Of a stretch of DNA of 64,000 nt, positions 44,418-54,588 are shown piece by piece. A program made the translations under genes and the position numbers. The notes beneath the pieces were generated by a model that did no database searches, had not been told where the DNA came from, and saw only the letters and a list, made by a program, of their open reading frames with translations. The stretch spans positions 35,799-99,798 of the forward strand of contig NW_025408693.1 in assembly GCF_020360975.1 (NCBI RefSeq), written 5' to 3'. The stretch comes from Hirsutella rhossiliensis. Its lineage: Eukaryota > Ascomycota > Sordariomycetes > Hypocreales > Ophiocordycipitaceae. Each line of letters begins with the position of its first letter. Within the stretch, counting starts at the first letter, position 1.

Positions 44418-45167
44418 GTGCTTACCGGCTGGTCTGCGTCGTGGAGGCATGACAATCGTGACAAGCAACCTGTCCGTCCTGCAAGTCATTGCGCGGCCGC
44501 GACGGCAGTCGGGACAACGTACGATCCGCGAGATATACGAATGCGTCGAGACTTTGCGGAGAAGAGGATGCAGCGTTGCCCTTCGATGGGTACCCGCCCA
44601 CGAAGACTTCACGATGAGCCCGCTGGCTAAAGCAGCCGCGAAGAGAGCAACCAGGGACGAATGCGCTGCCGAACCAGCGGCATTCAAAGCAAGGTCAACG
44701 ACGCTACGACTGCTGCTCAACGGACAGAGACAGATCAACCAAATTCCAGAACGAGTCGGAAGTGGTCGAGAAAGATTGACAAGGCGCTACCCAGTCGGCA
44801 CACTCGAAAGTTATATGACGAACTGACAAAGAAAGAAGCACGCGTGCTGGGGCAACTTCGCACCGGCAAATCTCGACTGAACAATTACCTTTACAAGATA
44901 GGAGCTGTGGATTCGGATGAGTGCATGTGCGGACAGACAGCAGAGACAGTGGAACATTTCCTTTTCCGATGCAATAGGTGGACATCACAGCGAGAGATCA
45001 TGCTTCGGTACACACGCGACAAGATTGGGGACCTATCGTTCTTCCTGGGAGGCAAAGCAGCATCAGACAATGACAAGTGGCAGCCGGATATGAAGGCTGT
45101 ACGAGCGACAGTACAGTTCGCGTTGGCAACCAAACGCCTCAACATGGACCAGCAGATGACGAACTAA
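44418..45167 (+). pseudogene. LINE ORF2 C-terminal part: RNase H and zinc region
   Basis: 44449-44826 shows TIVTSNLSVLQVI and LRWVPAHEDFTMSPLAKAAA, the end of a Tad RNase H (the VPAH motif). A frame change leads to 44661-45167, with LGQLRTGKSRLNNYLYKIG and CMCGQTAETVEHFLFRC, a C2HC-like finger usual at the ORF2 C-terminus. The endonuclease and reverse transcriptase that should precede are absent. Confidence 0.75.
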
Positions 45168-45714
45168 CCACAGACCGAAGACACACAAGCATTAAACAGC
45201 CTTCCACGTGACAGACCGCGCTTCAGCCGCTGAAGGTAGGACGCTGAACACTTGGAGAAACTGACCTTCAAGCAGGCCTGTCATGTCACAGCGATCGAGG
45301 CTGAAACAGATGAAAAGAAGTGTGGTGTTGGAATACTAACCTGCTGAGTAACCCGTGCAATCGGGATACCATCACGGTTCATGCACGACTCCACGTGACA
45401 CCCTACCCGCGATCAGGGCACGCAGCCCCGGCTGCATGCCCCCATTACCAGGTGCACATTCCGTTTCTTGTGAATAGCTTCCTCTTCCCTAGTTAGTTAC
45501 AATTGAAGTCATCACCGGTTACCCTACCTGTCGTGACTGTGACTCAGCCTACAGCTTGTGCGCATGCGTATCTGTAGGCACATAGGTGCCTACCATCATG
45601 TGGGGCTTTAGGTGAGATGGGACCATGTACAGAAGGGTTAATAGCTTAGCGTAGTGGCTCTATAGGGGGAACCCTCCGGGCGTAATACAACAAAAAAAAA
45701 AAAAGGTGGTGCTC

Positions 45715-46560
45715 TTCGTTGGGTGCCTGCAAAGAATGAGGAGTTCACTCTAGGGCCACTGGCCAAAATGCAAGCGAAAGAGCGACGCGAGACGAGTGCA
45801 TCGCCGAACCAGCAACGTTTCAAGCAAGATCAACGACGTTACGACTGCTGCTCAACGAACACGCTCGCGTTCGTCAGATCCCGGAAGGGGTTGGAAAGCA
45901 CTCAAAGCGCATCGATAAGGCATTGCCGGGCAAGCACACCCGCAAGTTGTACGACGAGCTAACAAGAAAGGAATCCGAAGTGTTGATACAACTTCGAACT
46001 GGCAAATCGCGGCTGAATAGCTACCTCTGCAAAATCAGGGCGGTGGAATCGGATGAGTGCACTTGTGGGCAGTCTGCAGAAACAGTGGAGCATTTCCTCT
46101 TTCGATGCAGAAGATGGACGGTACAACGAGAGACCATGCTGCGATATGCGCGCGGAAAGGTGGGAGACTTGTCTTTCTTCCTAGGAGGCAAGGCAGAGTC
46201 AGACGACGACAAGTGGCAACCTGATATTGGGGCTGTGCGTGCGACGATACAGTTCGCATTGGCGACAAAACGCTTCAGTATGGACCGTTAACGGGCCATG
46301 TACTGATCAAGAACAACCATACTAACACAACAGCCTTCAACTTGGCAGACCGCGCTTCAGTCGCTGAAGGTAGGACGCTGAACACTTGGAGAAACTGACC
46401 TTCAAGCAGGCCTGTCATGTCACAGCGAACGAGGCTGGAAACAGATGGAAAGAAGCGTTGGGCTTTAGGTGAGAAGAAACCATGTATAGTAGGTACGTAG
46501 CTTAGCGTAGTGGCTCTATGGGGGAACCCTCCGGGCGCAATACAACCAAAAAAAAAAAAA
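45715..46560 (+). mobile_element. Tad-type LINE 2, 5'-truncated, with target duplication
   Basis: Begins in the RNase H region (WVPAKNEEFTLGPLAKMQA, 45720), includes the zinc region (45923-46291; CTCGQSAETVEHFLFRC) and 3' UTR with 13 A at 46548-46560. It is flanked by GTGGTGCTC at 45706-45714 and 46561-46569, a 9-bp target duplication. Inserted just after LINE-1's tail, within the pogo-1 terminal repeat. Confidence 0.8.
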
Positions 46561-47663
46561 GTGGTGCTCACCACCGATATAACCTTAACCACACCACCGC
46601 AATAACCAGAATTTCGACCCCAGGCCTTCAACATCCCTGCATCTCAACCAATTCACGATTTTGTGACTAGCCAAAATGGAAGCACGTATTCAAGACGCTC
46701 TTAAACATATTGACAATTTTCCTGGTGCCAAAGTGGCTACGGTGGCGCGAGAATTCAGTGTACCACGCGGTCGATTGCGATACCGTCTTCAAGGCCGTCC
46801 TCCTAAAACTGCCCAATCAGCCAAGAACACGAGGCTTTCGCGACCAGAAGAGAATGCATTGTGTCGCTATATCGATCGTCTGGACAATGTGAACCTTGCG
46901 GTACGCATCGAGTTCGTTACTGACGCGGCAAACTGCATCTTGCGTGAGCGGTCTGGCCAGAGCGACGCTCCTACCGTGGGGCCAAACTGGACTTCTCGCT
47001 TCTTGAAGCGTCACGGCTACTTCAAAAGCGCCAAAGAAGCTTCACGCAGGCGTCAAGTCTCTGAGGATCTTACGAGTTAACCAGTATTTCCAGTGTCTTC
47101 AGCAGGTTATCCAAGACAATGGTATACCTCCCGAGGACATCTGGAATATGGACGAGACTGGTTTTCGCATCGGGGTTGGCAAAGACCAGCTGATTGTGAC
47201 AAAACGGAGGAGAGCTCATTATTTTGGCATTCCTGAGAATAGGGAATCTGCCACTGCGATCGAAGCTATCTCAGCGAATGGGGAGGTTGTTCCGGCATTT
47301 TTGATACTCGCTGGCCAGATGCACATGGCTTCATGGTATCAAATACCTGAGCTGGCTCCTGACACAGTTATTCGACCCACGCCTACTGGTTACTCAAACG
47401 ACGTGATTAGTTTGGAGTGGCTCCAGCATTTTGACAAGCACTCGGAAAAAAGCTCAAGAAGCTCGAAGCGTCTTCTGATTCTCGATGGTCATGGCTCTCA
47501 CCATACCAGGCAGTTCATTGAATACTGCGACAACCACAATATTATTCCCTTCGGGATGCCACCGAATCTCACGCATGTACTTCAGCCTTTGGACGTTGTG
47601 GTTTTCCAGCCACTAAAGCATTATCACGCCAAGGCCTTAGATCTCATGGTTCGAGATGGTGAT

Positions 47664-47960
47664 GCATTTTGCATATGGATGAGATGAAGTGGGATCGATG
47701 TCTCTCCAACTAAGCTATGACTGCCTCATCCTTATGTAGGAGGCAGCCAGGTCGGACTATCTAGGCGATCCGGCCGGTTTACAAGGCAGCCACATACCGA
47801 TGCCTGTTCACACGGCTGCCTGTTTCACACGGCTGCCTGTTTCACACGGCTGCCTGTTCACACGGCTGCCTGTTCACATGGCTGTGCGTGCGGCAGCCGG
47901 TGTCCTTGATGCTTGGTGCCGTGCCCAACGCTCCAGTGTGCGTAGGGACACGCAAAAACG
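47664..47960 (-). mobile_element. SINE-like insertion in pogo transposase
   Basis: A 300-bp insert splits the sense coding sequence; AGATGG is repeated on both sides (47656-47663 region and 47955-47960), a likely 6-7-bp target duplication. On the minus strand it has CATAGCTTAGTTGGAGAGAC (box A-like) close to its end CTTCATCTCATCCATATGCA. Fragments recur at 34225-34280 and 37134-37172. No coding capacity. Confidence 0.6.
47799..47884. repeat. 16-17-bp tandem repeat inside SINE-like insert
   Basis: About five units of GGCTGCCTGTTTCACAC / GGCTGCCTGTTCACAC in a row. Confidence 0.75.
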
Positions 47961-48488
47961 CATCAGATGGCCTCATCAACATAACCAAGCTTGAGTTTCT
48001 CTCCTGCATTCAACAAGTACGATTGCAAGCCTTCAAGGAGAGTACTATACGCTCCGCATTTCGCAAGACAGGAATATTCCCATTCAATCCACAAGTAGTA
48101 CTTCAATGTTTGGAAGCTCGTCAAGCCAGGACACCCACCTCCTCCCAATTCAGAACCACACTCTTCACCTTTCGGGACACCATTGACTCTACGACAAATA
48201 AACAAAGTAGCGGAAAAATTAGAGATCGTCCTTGAAGAGTATGAAAGCCTGGATCCCGACTTTTCTCATGATCTCAGTCGATTTATTCGAGGATCGCGAT
48301 CTCTGGCTACTGAGCTCGTGCAGACTAAAAGGGACTTGGGACGAACCAAAATGGCGGAGCGGATCCAAAAACAACGTAAGGCTATGAAGAATATACAGTT
48401 ACAATCAGGAGGAGTGCTATCGGTAGCCCAAGGACGGAAATGGTGCAACAAAGGGAAGATGATCAGATTGCTAAAGCAAGGAAGGTAG

Positions 48489-48690
48489 TCGAAGACGCGG
48501 AGAAAAAGGCGCATAATGGACGCAAGCGATGGTTTGAGGAAGCAGCAAAAAGGCACGCCAATGGAGGGCTTCAGGAAGGTTAGAACGAGTGGAAATACGC
48601 GATTCTGAGCGTGGTACGCGGTGGTTGAAGCGATTCTAGGTCGGGGGGTCGAAATTCTGGTTATTGCGGTGGTGTGGTTATATCGGTGGT
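48489..48690. other. 3' flank and inner right terminal repeat of pogo-1
   Basis: Non-coding end of the pogo transposase followed by the inner part of the right repeat (GGTCGAAATTCTGGTTATTG at 48646 onward), inverse of 46580-46620 except for four extra bases on the left. Confidence 0.6.
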
Positions 48691-48699
48691 GAGCACCAC

Positions 48700-48969
48700 T
48701 TTTATTTTTATTTTTAGTTGTATTACGCCCGGAGGGTTCCCCTATAGAGCCACTACGCTAAGCTATTAACCCTTCTGTATCTCACCTAAAGCCCCACACT
48801 TCTTTTCATCTGTTTCCAGCCTCGATCGCTGTGACATGACAGGCCTGCTTGAAGGTCAGTTTCTCCAAGTGTTCAGCGTCCTACCTTCAGCGGCTGAAGC
48901 GCGGTCTGTCACGTGGAAGGCTGTTTAATGCTTGTGTCTTCGGTCTGTGGTTAGTTCGTCATCTGCTGG
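48700..48969 (-). mobile_element. Tad-type LINE 3, short 5'-truncated copy
   Basis: Minus orientation: T-rich tract at 48700-48715 then GTTGTATTACGCCCGGAGGG, the complement of the LINE-1 3' end. Homology runs to CAGCAGATGACGAAC (the LINE-1 ORF2 stop region). GAGCACCAC flanks it at 48691-48699 and 48970-48978. Confidence 0.8.
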
Positions 48970-49109
48970 GAGCACCACCTTTAGGTGGTGCGAGCTTCAG
49001 TTCAAAATAAAAGTGGGGCGTGGCACGGGTAGCAGTTCGACATGTGCCCTGACTTCTGACTCACATCGCAACAGATAATAAGACATACAAGTGATGAAAT
49101 AGAGTGTAC

Positions 49110-49654
49110 TCAAGCTTCAAAATACCCTCCACCACGTGCAAGCTGGTACTGTACCGCACCCGCAACAGGTTGCTTCCAACGCGGACGATTCTGGCAGAAC
49201 GCCTCCAATTCCGGTACGGGAACTTGTTCAAATAGGCCCAACTTCAAAATTACCTTGCCTGGGAGTAGCTCACTGTGTGACATGATAGGGCTAAAACGTG
49301 AGACAGATATTAGTGTCACATCGTTTCTTCATGACCTTGCCCTTTGACTCAAAATTCTGTGTTACCTGCCATCGACGCCACAGAACGTCCGTATTACCGG
49401 CCGGCCCGACGAAGTGTCAAGGTCATTATATGTCTTCAGAGTGCCAGATTTATCACTGATGTCGACTCTGCTCTCTTCGATGATGAGGTTGGCGGCCACT
49501 ACGCTGCCAGACGCTTTTGACAATTTCTGCAGTGGCAAAGGTGGCCGCGCGTTTGCGTGGAAGACCACTCCTCATCGAGGATGGTAACGGAAACGGAGCC
49601 GCAGAGGCAGGTGCCTACTACCGGTTTGTATGCTTGTATCTGCACCGAAGCCAT
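49110..49654 (-). pseudogene. GFA/CENP-V family zinc protein
   Basis: Exon 1 49654-49366 (ATG 49654; MASVQIQAYKPVVG, CLCGSVSVTIL, CHCRNCQK), intron 49291-49365 (GTAACA..TTAG), exon 2 49290-49110 (IMSHSELLPGKVILKLGLFE). The C-x-C and C-x-C-x-x-C clusters are the zinc ligands of glutathione-dependent formaldehyde-activating-enzyme-like proteins. FCGVDGS spans the splice. One A is missing in a five-A run after CRNCQ (about 49526), shifting the frame. Otherwise complete at about 155 residues. Substrate unknown. Confidence 0.72.
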
Positions 49655-50256
49655 GACTATGGCGGACGTGTGGGGGTCTGTTTTGAGGCGAGCGAGCGCA
49701 AGGAAATTGGACAAAGTGGATGGGCTCGCATTCCAGGCCGTCCGGGGTTATAAAAACCTCGGCGATTAGCCCAGAGATGGAAGTCAAATCACAGTCGCTC
49801 ACAAGCTGACACCACGAGAGCCAACACGCTACACAGCCTTTCGGTCAGGGGTGCTAGTCCGCGGGTTCCAGAACCCCTCACGATCAGCCTGCCCAAGACC
49901 CTGGTTGCTACCGGCATGTCTTTCCAATTACCGTAGTTATATGGCCTTGTGCAAAGTGCCACTTCAGCAGCTACGCAATCCACCCTCAGAAATACTGTGC
50001 AGCGGCACCATCTCGACAAAGACGGTAAGTTAGCCACTGTATCTTGAAATTATTTACTACTTTGTATTGTTCTTCCAGCAGCAGAGTCACTATCATGCTT
50101 TTACCATGCAGGCACACTACTGTACAATAAGTGTTATTGCTCAGTAGATCTAGTCAAGGGTGGTGATTTTGCTAGTGCTGTGCGTCATAAGCATAGCATC
50201 ATATGACACTAGCTCGTTAGCTCACATCGACGATTGCCAGATTTTGCATTGAGGAG
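49655..50256. other. Gap upstream of GFA-type gene
   Basis: No gene recognised on either strand; probably 5' flank. Confidence 0.35.
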
Positions 50257-50474
50257 GGCGTTGCCAGTGTGGCTAACAAACCGACCCGTCTGACAGACCG
50301 TCTGACAGACCACCTTCAGACCGCAGACCGACCGACCAGGGAATCTCATCAGACCGACCGGCGACCGACCAGAGCTGCCGGTCGGATTGAGTGGTCTGAG
50401 TCGGTCTGGGTTCCGGGTTTCCAGGCCTACCATTGGCCAGTCTGAATATCCAGGTACCTGCACCGCCCTCTTGG

Positions 50475-50908
50475 TTTTATTTTTTTACTTGTATTACGCC
50501 CGGAGGGTTCCCCCCATAGAGCCACTACGCTAGCCTGTCTACCTTCTGTACATGGTTCCATCTTCACCCAAAGCCCCACGCTTCTTTTCATCTGTTTCCA
50601 GCCTCGTTCACTGTGACATGACAGGCCTGCTTGAAGGTCAGTTTCTCCAAGTGTACAGCGTCCTACCTTCAGCGGCTGAAGCGCGGTCTGCCAAGTTGAA
50701 GGCTGTTGTGTTAGTATGATTGTCCCTTGATCAGTACATGGCCGGTTGCCGGTCCATACTGAAACGTTCTGTTGCCAATGCGAACTGTATTGTCGCATGT
50801 ACAGCCCCCGTATCGGGCTGCCACTTGTCGTCGTCTGACTCTGTCTTGCCACCTAGGAAGAAGGACAGGTCTCCCATCTTTCCGCCAGCATATCGAAGCA
50901 TGATTTCT
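50475..50908 (-). mobile_element. Tad-type LINE a, 5'-truncated
   Basis: T-rich start (50475-50488), CTTGTATTACGCCCGGAGGG, 3' UTR, and on the minus strand the ORF2 end (MGDLSFFLGGKTESDDDKW, ALATERFSMDR). Flanked by CGCCCTCTTGG at 50464-50474 and 50909-50919. Confidence 0.8.
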
Positions 50909-50919
50909 CGCCCTCTTGG

Positions 50920-51034
50920 TTTTTTTTTGGTTTTTTTTTTGTGTATTTCACCCGGAGGATTTCTTCTATAGGGCCTAGACGTAAAAGCTACTGACATTTC
51001 AATACATTAATGCGTAACACCTTAAGCCCCACGG
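50920..51034 (-). mobile_element. LINE b, 115-bp 3' scrap
   Basis: T-tract, then TTTCACCCGGAGGATTTCTT and CTATAGGGCCTAGAC up to TTAAGCCCCACGG, a diverged LINE 3' end. Flanked by CGCCCTCTTGG at 50909-50919 and 51035-51045. Confidence 0.72.
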
Positions 51035-51045
51035 CGCCCTCTTGG

Positions 51046-51448
51046 TTGGTATGGATTTATTCCGCCGGAGGAGGTCCCTATAGGGCCTAGACACTCTGGC
51101 TATTGACGGTTCGATACACTGATGCATGACACCCCAAGCCCCACATATCATCTTACGCTGCGCCAACCATTCCACTGTTCGCTCCATGACAGACCTGCTT
51201 GAAGGTCAATTTCTCCAAGTGTTCAGCATCCTATTCCCAGCAACTGAAGCGCGATGTGTCGAAGTTGAAGCGTGGTTGTGTTAGTCATTGATGGTGGTTG
51301 GTACGCCGATTGTGTTCTCTCATGACGCTGTTCCCTGTTGACGGGCGGGAACCGGGTGTACCCTGTTCGCCCAGGGTGCCTCAGCCGGCTGAACCGACCC
51401 CTCTGCGACGCAGAGGCTCCAGACGTGTCACCACTACGCCATGGAGGC
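51046..51448 (-). mobile_element. LINE c, 3' fragment
   Basis: CGCCGGAGGAGGTCCCTATA and GGGCCTAGACACTCTGG relate it to LINE b; it also has the CTGCTTGAAGGTCAATTTCT block of the LINE-1 3' UTR. Flanked by CGCCCTCTTGG at 51035-51045 and 51449-51459. No T-tract at its 3' end. Confidence 0.65.
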
Positions 51449-51763
51449 CGCCCTCTTGGTTTTGCGGGTGTGAGCTTGCGGTTTGAAATTAAGTGGGTCG
51501 CTGCAAGGACAGCCAATGAGAAATCAGCTAACCCAGACCAAGACCGACTGAGCTGCTAACTCAGACAGACCTAGACCGACCGCCCGCGAGCCCTGAGGAA
51601 CCCAGACCGACCGCCCGCAGGTGCCGGTCTAGGTCTGTCGGTTTGTTAACCACACTGGTTGGCAACGCGGCGTTGCCAAACCTCTCCCACTGCAATGATA
51701 AATCCAGCAACGTGCGCCAGACTTGACTTGAAACCCTGTAGCGCTTGCAAAGGCCACTCAATC

Positions 51764-52323
51764 CAGCGCTGACTTCAATTCAAGTAAGTCAAGTTTGAGG
51801 TGTAACGATTACTTGAAATGAAATCACCTGTCAACTTGATTAACTTGAATTGAATTGATATATTTGATATACTTGATATCTGAGGTCAGGTCACGTTCAG
51901 GCATAGGTATCAACATGCCTCTCGTCGCGAACTGAAGTCTTGAGGGAAAAATTGACGGGGTGAAACCGTGCTATGCTCCACTTTATTTGGAGCACTAAAA
52001 TTCGCCCACCTAAGTGGGGATGCGATACGCGTAGACCCCGATCTGCACCGAGACACATTTTCTGCAAAAGCAAAAACACGCGCGATTTGCGACTTCTGCT
52101 GCGCCCAAGGATAAGGTTACCACCTGCGACTGGTGCGATGGCTGGAAGCCTTCATCACATACCCTACAGCTTGAGTCGATAAACCTGGAAAAATATCATT
52201 TCAAGTATATCAAGTATATCAAGTTCGGGCATCATAAACTTACTTCCTTGAAATAAATTCAGCGGTCAACTTATTGACTTACTTGATATACTTGAATTGA
52301 TACTTGAATTGAAGTCAGCGCTG
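51764..52323. mobile_element. hAT-type MITE, complete with 8-bp duplication
   Basis: 560 bp with a perfect 23-bp terminal inverted repeat starting CAGCGCTGACTTCAATTCAA; the 8-bp duplication ACTCAATC is at 51756-51763 and 52324-52331. Subterminal regions are rich in TTGATATACTTGA-like words. No transposase; mobilised in trans if at all. Confidence 0.9.
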
Positions 52324-52478
52324 ACTCAATCCAAACCAACGCCGATATTAAATAATATTACATCACATCGCATCAATCCACGCCAGCTGGCTGCGTAATA
52401 GTTGGACAAGAAGACCAGTTAACAGTTCTCTCAGCTGCACAGTTACATATATGCTGAGATGCCCTCGAAGTTCAAAAG

Positions 52479-53572
52479 ATGGGGCCACGCATCATCCTGG
52501 GTCTGATGACTTTGGACCCAGCCTGGAAGATGGTGCAAGAATCACTGAATTAGAAACATTCGACAAAGTTCTCGACTTATTCCAGACCAGAGGATACAGC
52601 GAATTAGACACAGCTCGTCTCTATGTTGGCACCAAACAAGAAGCTTTTACAAGGAAGCCAAGTGGAAGGAGGGGACTGACCTTAGCCACCAAGGTGCACT
52701 ACCCAGTATCACAAGGGATAACACGGCTGAAAGTGATTGCTTCGGTGGAGACCAGTCTCAAGGAGCTGGGTACGGATTGCGTAGATGTAAGTCGTTTCTG
52801 GTATCTCACTCTTGAAATGCTGAAGCCAAATTGAAAACTAATCATAACCTGCTTATAAGATCCTCTACCTGCACAAACCAGACCGTACTACGCCGTTCCA
52901 AGAGACACTTGGAGCCATGGACAAGCTTCACAAGGCCGGCAAGTTCGTTCGTTTCGGTATTAGCAATTTCACCGCGTACGAGATGGCCGAGGTCATGATG
53001 ATTTGCAAATATAACAACTGGGTGCGCCCCAGTATTTTCCAGGGTATGTACAACTGCATCACGCGCAATATTGAGACCGAGCTTTTTACTGCCTGTCGCC
53101 GCTATGGTCTGGACATCGTAGCATACAACCCTCTCGCTGGCGGTCTATTCTCTGGCAAGATCAAGTCGCATGACATGGTACCCGAGCGGTCGGTTCTCGG
53201 ATACCAGCTCAGGTCAGGGTGGAATGTATCGAAAGCGCTACTTTCGCGAGCACATTCAAGGCTATTCAGTTGGCTGAAGGGGCTGTCGAGAAGCACAGCT
53301 TGACCATGATCGAGGCAGCGCTGCGCTGGGTAGTGCATCACTCCGAGCTCAAGATCAATGACGGTAACGATGGTATTCTCATTGGTGTATCAAGTGTCGC
53401 ACAGTTGGACGATAACTTGACCTACCTGGAGAAGGGACCCTGCCGGAAGAAGTCGTCAAAGCTCGACGAGGCCTGGCAAATCTCCAGGGCTGATTCACCA
53501 AATTACTGGCACGGTGACTTGGACTATGGTTATGACACGATACAGGCTCTGTTTGGGCCTGGCGCGCAGTAG
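52479..53572 (+). pseudogene. Aldo-keto reductase, AKR7-like
   Basis: ATG 52479 opens MGPRIILGLMT; one T is missing in a TTTT run near 52510, after which the frame FGPSLEDGARITE continues. Legible: SELDTARLY (catalytic Asp region and Tyr), LATKV (Lys), an intron 52787-52859 (GTAAGT..TAAG), ILYLHKPD (His), GKFVRFGISNF, YNPLAGGLFSGK (NADPH-binding loop), a second frameshift at about 53215-53240, then EAALRWVVHHS and YWHGDLDYGYDTIQALFG, the AKR7 C-terminus. AKR7 enzymes reduce aldehydes with NADPH. Confidence 0.78.
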
Positions 53573-53760
53573 GCGCGAAAACGACTGCAAAAAAGCAAAG
53601 CGCGGCGAAGTGAGTTAGCAGATTTGATATCAAGCAAAGATAGAATTTTTCCCCGACTTAGAGTGTTGTCATCGATATTCTCTATCCGGATGTACGTGGA
53701 CTACTTCGTATTGCCAGATATTATCGCGAATGACGACATGCATTAAGATAAAATATGCTG
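53573..53760. other. 3' flank of AKR gene
   Basis: Non-coding, nothing recognised. Confidence 0.3.
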
Positions 53761-54009
53761 ATGTCGAGAAGAAGGGTCTAAGACTTGATCCTGAAGCCTG
53801 ATAGCTAGCTGAAGGTGTAGGGCGAGACAGGGTGAACAGGAGGTGGCACGCTGACGCGGGTGTTGGGTGCCTAAGTTAATAAGTCCGCAAGGAAGAAGAT
53901 GGAACACGGAAGAAGAAGCAGGGCAAGGGGATAAATAAGGGCCTATGACAGAAGGAAGAATGAACACACATGCACCCCAAAAAATCATGCCCTTTGCCCT
54001 GCTCTCTTC
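53761..54009 (-). repeat. LTR of the 40899 family, inverse orientation, truncated
   Basis: TGTCGAGAAGAAGGGTCTAA at 53761 through CAGGGCAAGGGGATAAATAA and CCCTGCTCTCTTC; it is the inverse of 40899-41161 but lacks the last bases where the tRNA-like repeat begins. Confidence 0.7.
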
Positions 54010-54145
54010 TAGGAGTGCATTCCACTTTTGCCTGAGTGGCGTACTGTCTTCGCAAGAGTTATGAGCCCGGGAGGGGGCGTGGCACGGCCTGTAACTTCCG
54101 GTGACTGCGCGCGGTGCGGGGTTCAATCCCCGTAGGCGGCACCCC
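54010..54145 (+). repeat. tRNA-like repeat, possible SINE
   Basis: Shares GGAGTGCATTCCACTTTTGC and CTGAGTGGCGTACTGTCTTC with the minus strand of 29330-29390, then GAGCCCGGGAGGGG. It ends in GGGGTTCAATCCCCG (54117-54132), a perfect T-arm/box B, and GGCGGCACC. No full cloverleaf can be drawn. Confidence 0.5.
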
Positions 54146-54304
54146 TCTTGGATTCCCCCTTACCCGGGCATTGGCGCGTGTGTTCGACTCCCGCATATTT
54201 GGCTTGGTCCAGGAATCCCGCGGAGCCGTGGTCCCTGAGGGGGTGTGTTGAGAAGAAGACTGTCGAGGGGAACACTTGTTGGTCGGAAGGTAGACACGTC
54301 GCCA
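54146..54304 (+). repeat. Retroelement 3' end and start of the TGTTGAGAAG LTR
   Basis: A purine tract CTGAGGGGGTG precedes TGTTGAGAAGAAGACTGTCG at 54246; the LTR runs to CACGTCGCCAGATAC, where the long foldback begins. Same family as 29453 and 55578 (inverse). Confidence 0.55.
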
Positions 54305-54588
54305 GATACCGTATTAACTCACTAAATTGAGCCGGTCTCAACGTCTGGGAAAGAGGGGGCCCCGCATGTCTCAGCGCCACTAAATTTGTATACGCTACGT
54401 ACCTAGCTGTCCCCGCCCGAGCCATCCTTAGTCGGCTCAAATAGAAAATAGGGCAAAAAATGCGTCGAGCCGACTAAGGATGGCTCGGGCGGGGACAACT
54501 AGGTACGTAGCGTATCTAATTTAGTGGCGCTGAGTACGCCCTCTTTCCCAGACGTTGAACGGCTCATTTGTGAGTTAATACGGATATA
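54305..54588. repeat. Long inverted repeat (foldback), about 130-bp arms
   Basis: Left arm 54305-54447 and right arm 54456-54588 pair over most of their length; the central 40 bp (CCCCGCCCGAGCCATCCTTA, GTCGGCTC) are perfect. The loop is short and A-rich. It interrupts the LTR just after CCAGATA. Confidence 0.8.

Larger units (their letters stand above)
42830..45704 (+). mobile_element. Tad-type LINE 1, internally deleted, poly-A tail
   Basis: Non-LTR retrotransposon inserted in the left terminal repeat of pogo-1. It has ORF1 (42855-44054), no endonuclease or reverse transcriptase, a partial RNase H and C-terminal zinc region (44418-45167), and a 3' UTR ending CCTCCGGGCGTAATACAAC plus 13 A (45692-45704). 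The join between ORF1 and the RNase H part lies at about 44060-44440. Confidence 0.78.
46676..48235 (+). pseudogene. pogo/Fot-like transposase (element 1), interrupted
   Basis: ATG at 46676 (MEARIQDALKHIDNFPGAKV: Psq helix-turn-helix), CENP-B-type domain to 47080 (ALCRYIDRLDNVNLAVR.., WTSRFLKRHGY). A frame change leads to 47148-47687 with first Asp in IWNMDETGFRIG, second in LLILDGHGSHHTRQF, then NLTHVLQPLDVVVFQPLKHYH (third acidic position region). At about 47663 coding is interrupted by a 300-bp insertion and resumes at about 47961 (LINITKLEFLSCIQQVR, TIRSAFRKTGIFPFNP). A helical tail is at 48183-48488. Confidence 0.82.
42782..49029 (+). mobile_element. pogo element 1 carrying nested retroelements
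   Basis: Outer ends are inverted copies: CCCGTGCCACGCCCACTTTT at 42782 and, inverted, CCCGTGCCACGCCCCACTTT ending at 49029, each flanked by TA (42780-42781, 49030-49031), the Tc1/mariner-pogo signature. The terminal repeat resumes inside as CACCACCGATATAACC (46568 onward and, inverted, 48675-48695), then TAACCAGAATTTCG, so the repeats exceed 100 bp. They are interrupted by LINE-1 and LINE-2 on the left and LINE-3 on the right. A fourth insertion lies in the transposase. Removing these leaves an element of roughly 2 kb. Confidence 0.8.
50265..51657. mobile_element. Non-autonomous hAT-4-type element with nested LINEs (tentative)
   Basis: Left end CAGTGTGGCTAACAAACCGA at 50265, right end GTCGGTTTGTTAACCACACTG at 51657, inverted copies of the hAT-4 end. 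Subterminal AGACCG words lie on both sides. The immediate flanks GGCGTTGC and GTTGGCAA do not match, though GGCGTTGCC recurs 13 bp beyond the right end. Three short LINE copies lie inside. Confidence 0.5.

Noticed and set aside
47799..47884. CRISPR-like array
   Set aside because: Units of 16-17 bp follow each other with no spacers; simple tandem repeat in a eukaryotic insert.
50265..51657. Proven single hAT insertion
   Set aside because: Ends are convincing, but the flanking 8-mers differ; kept only as tentative.
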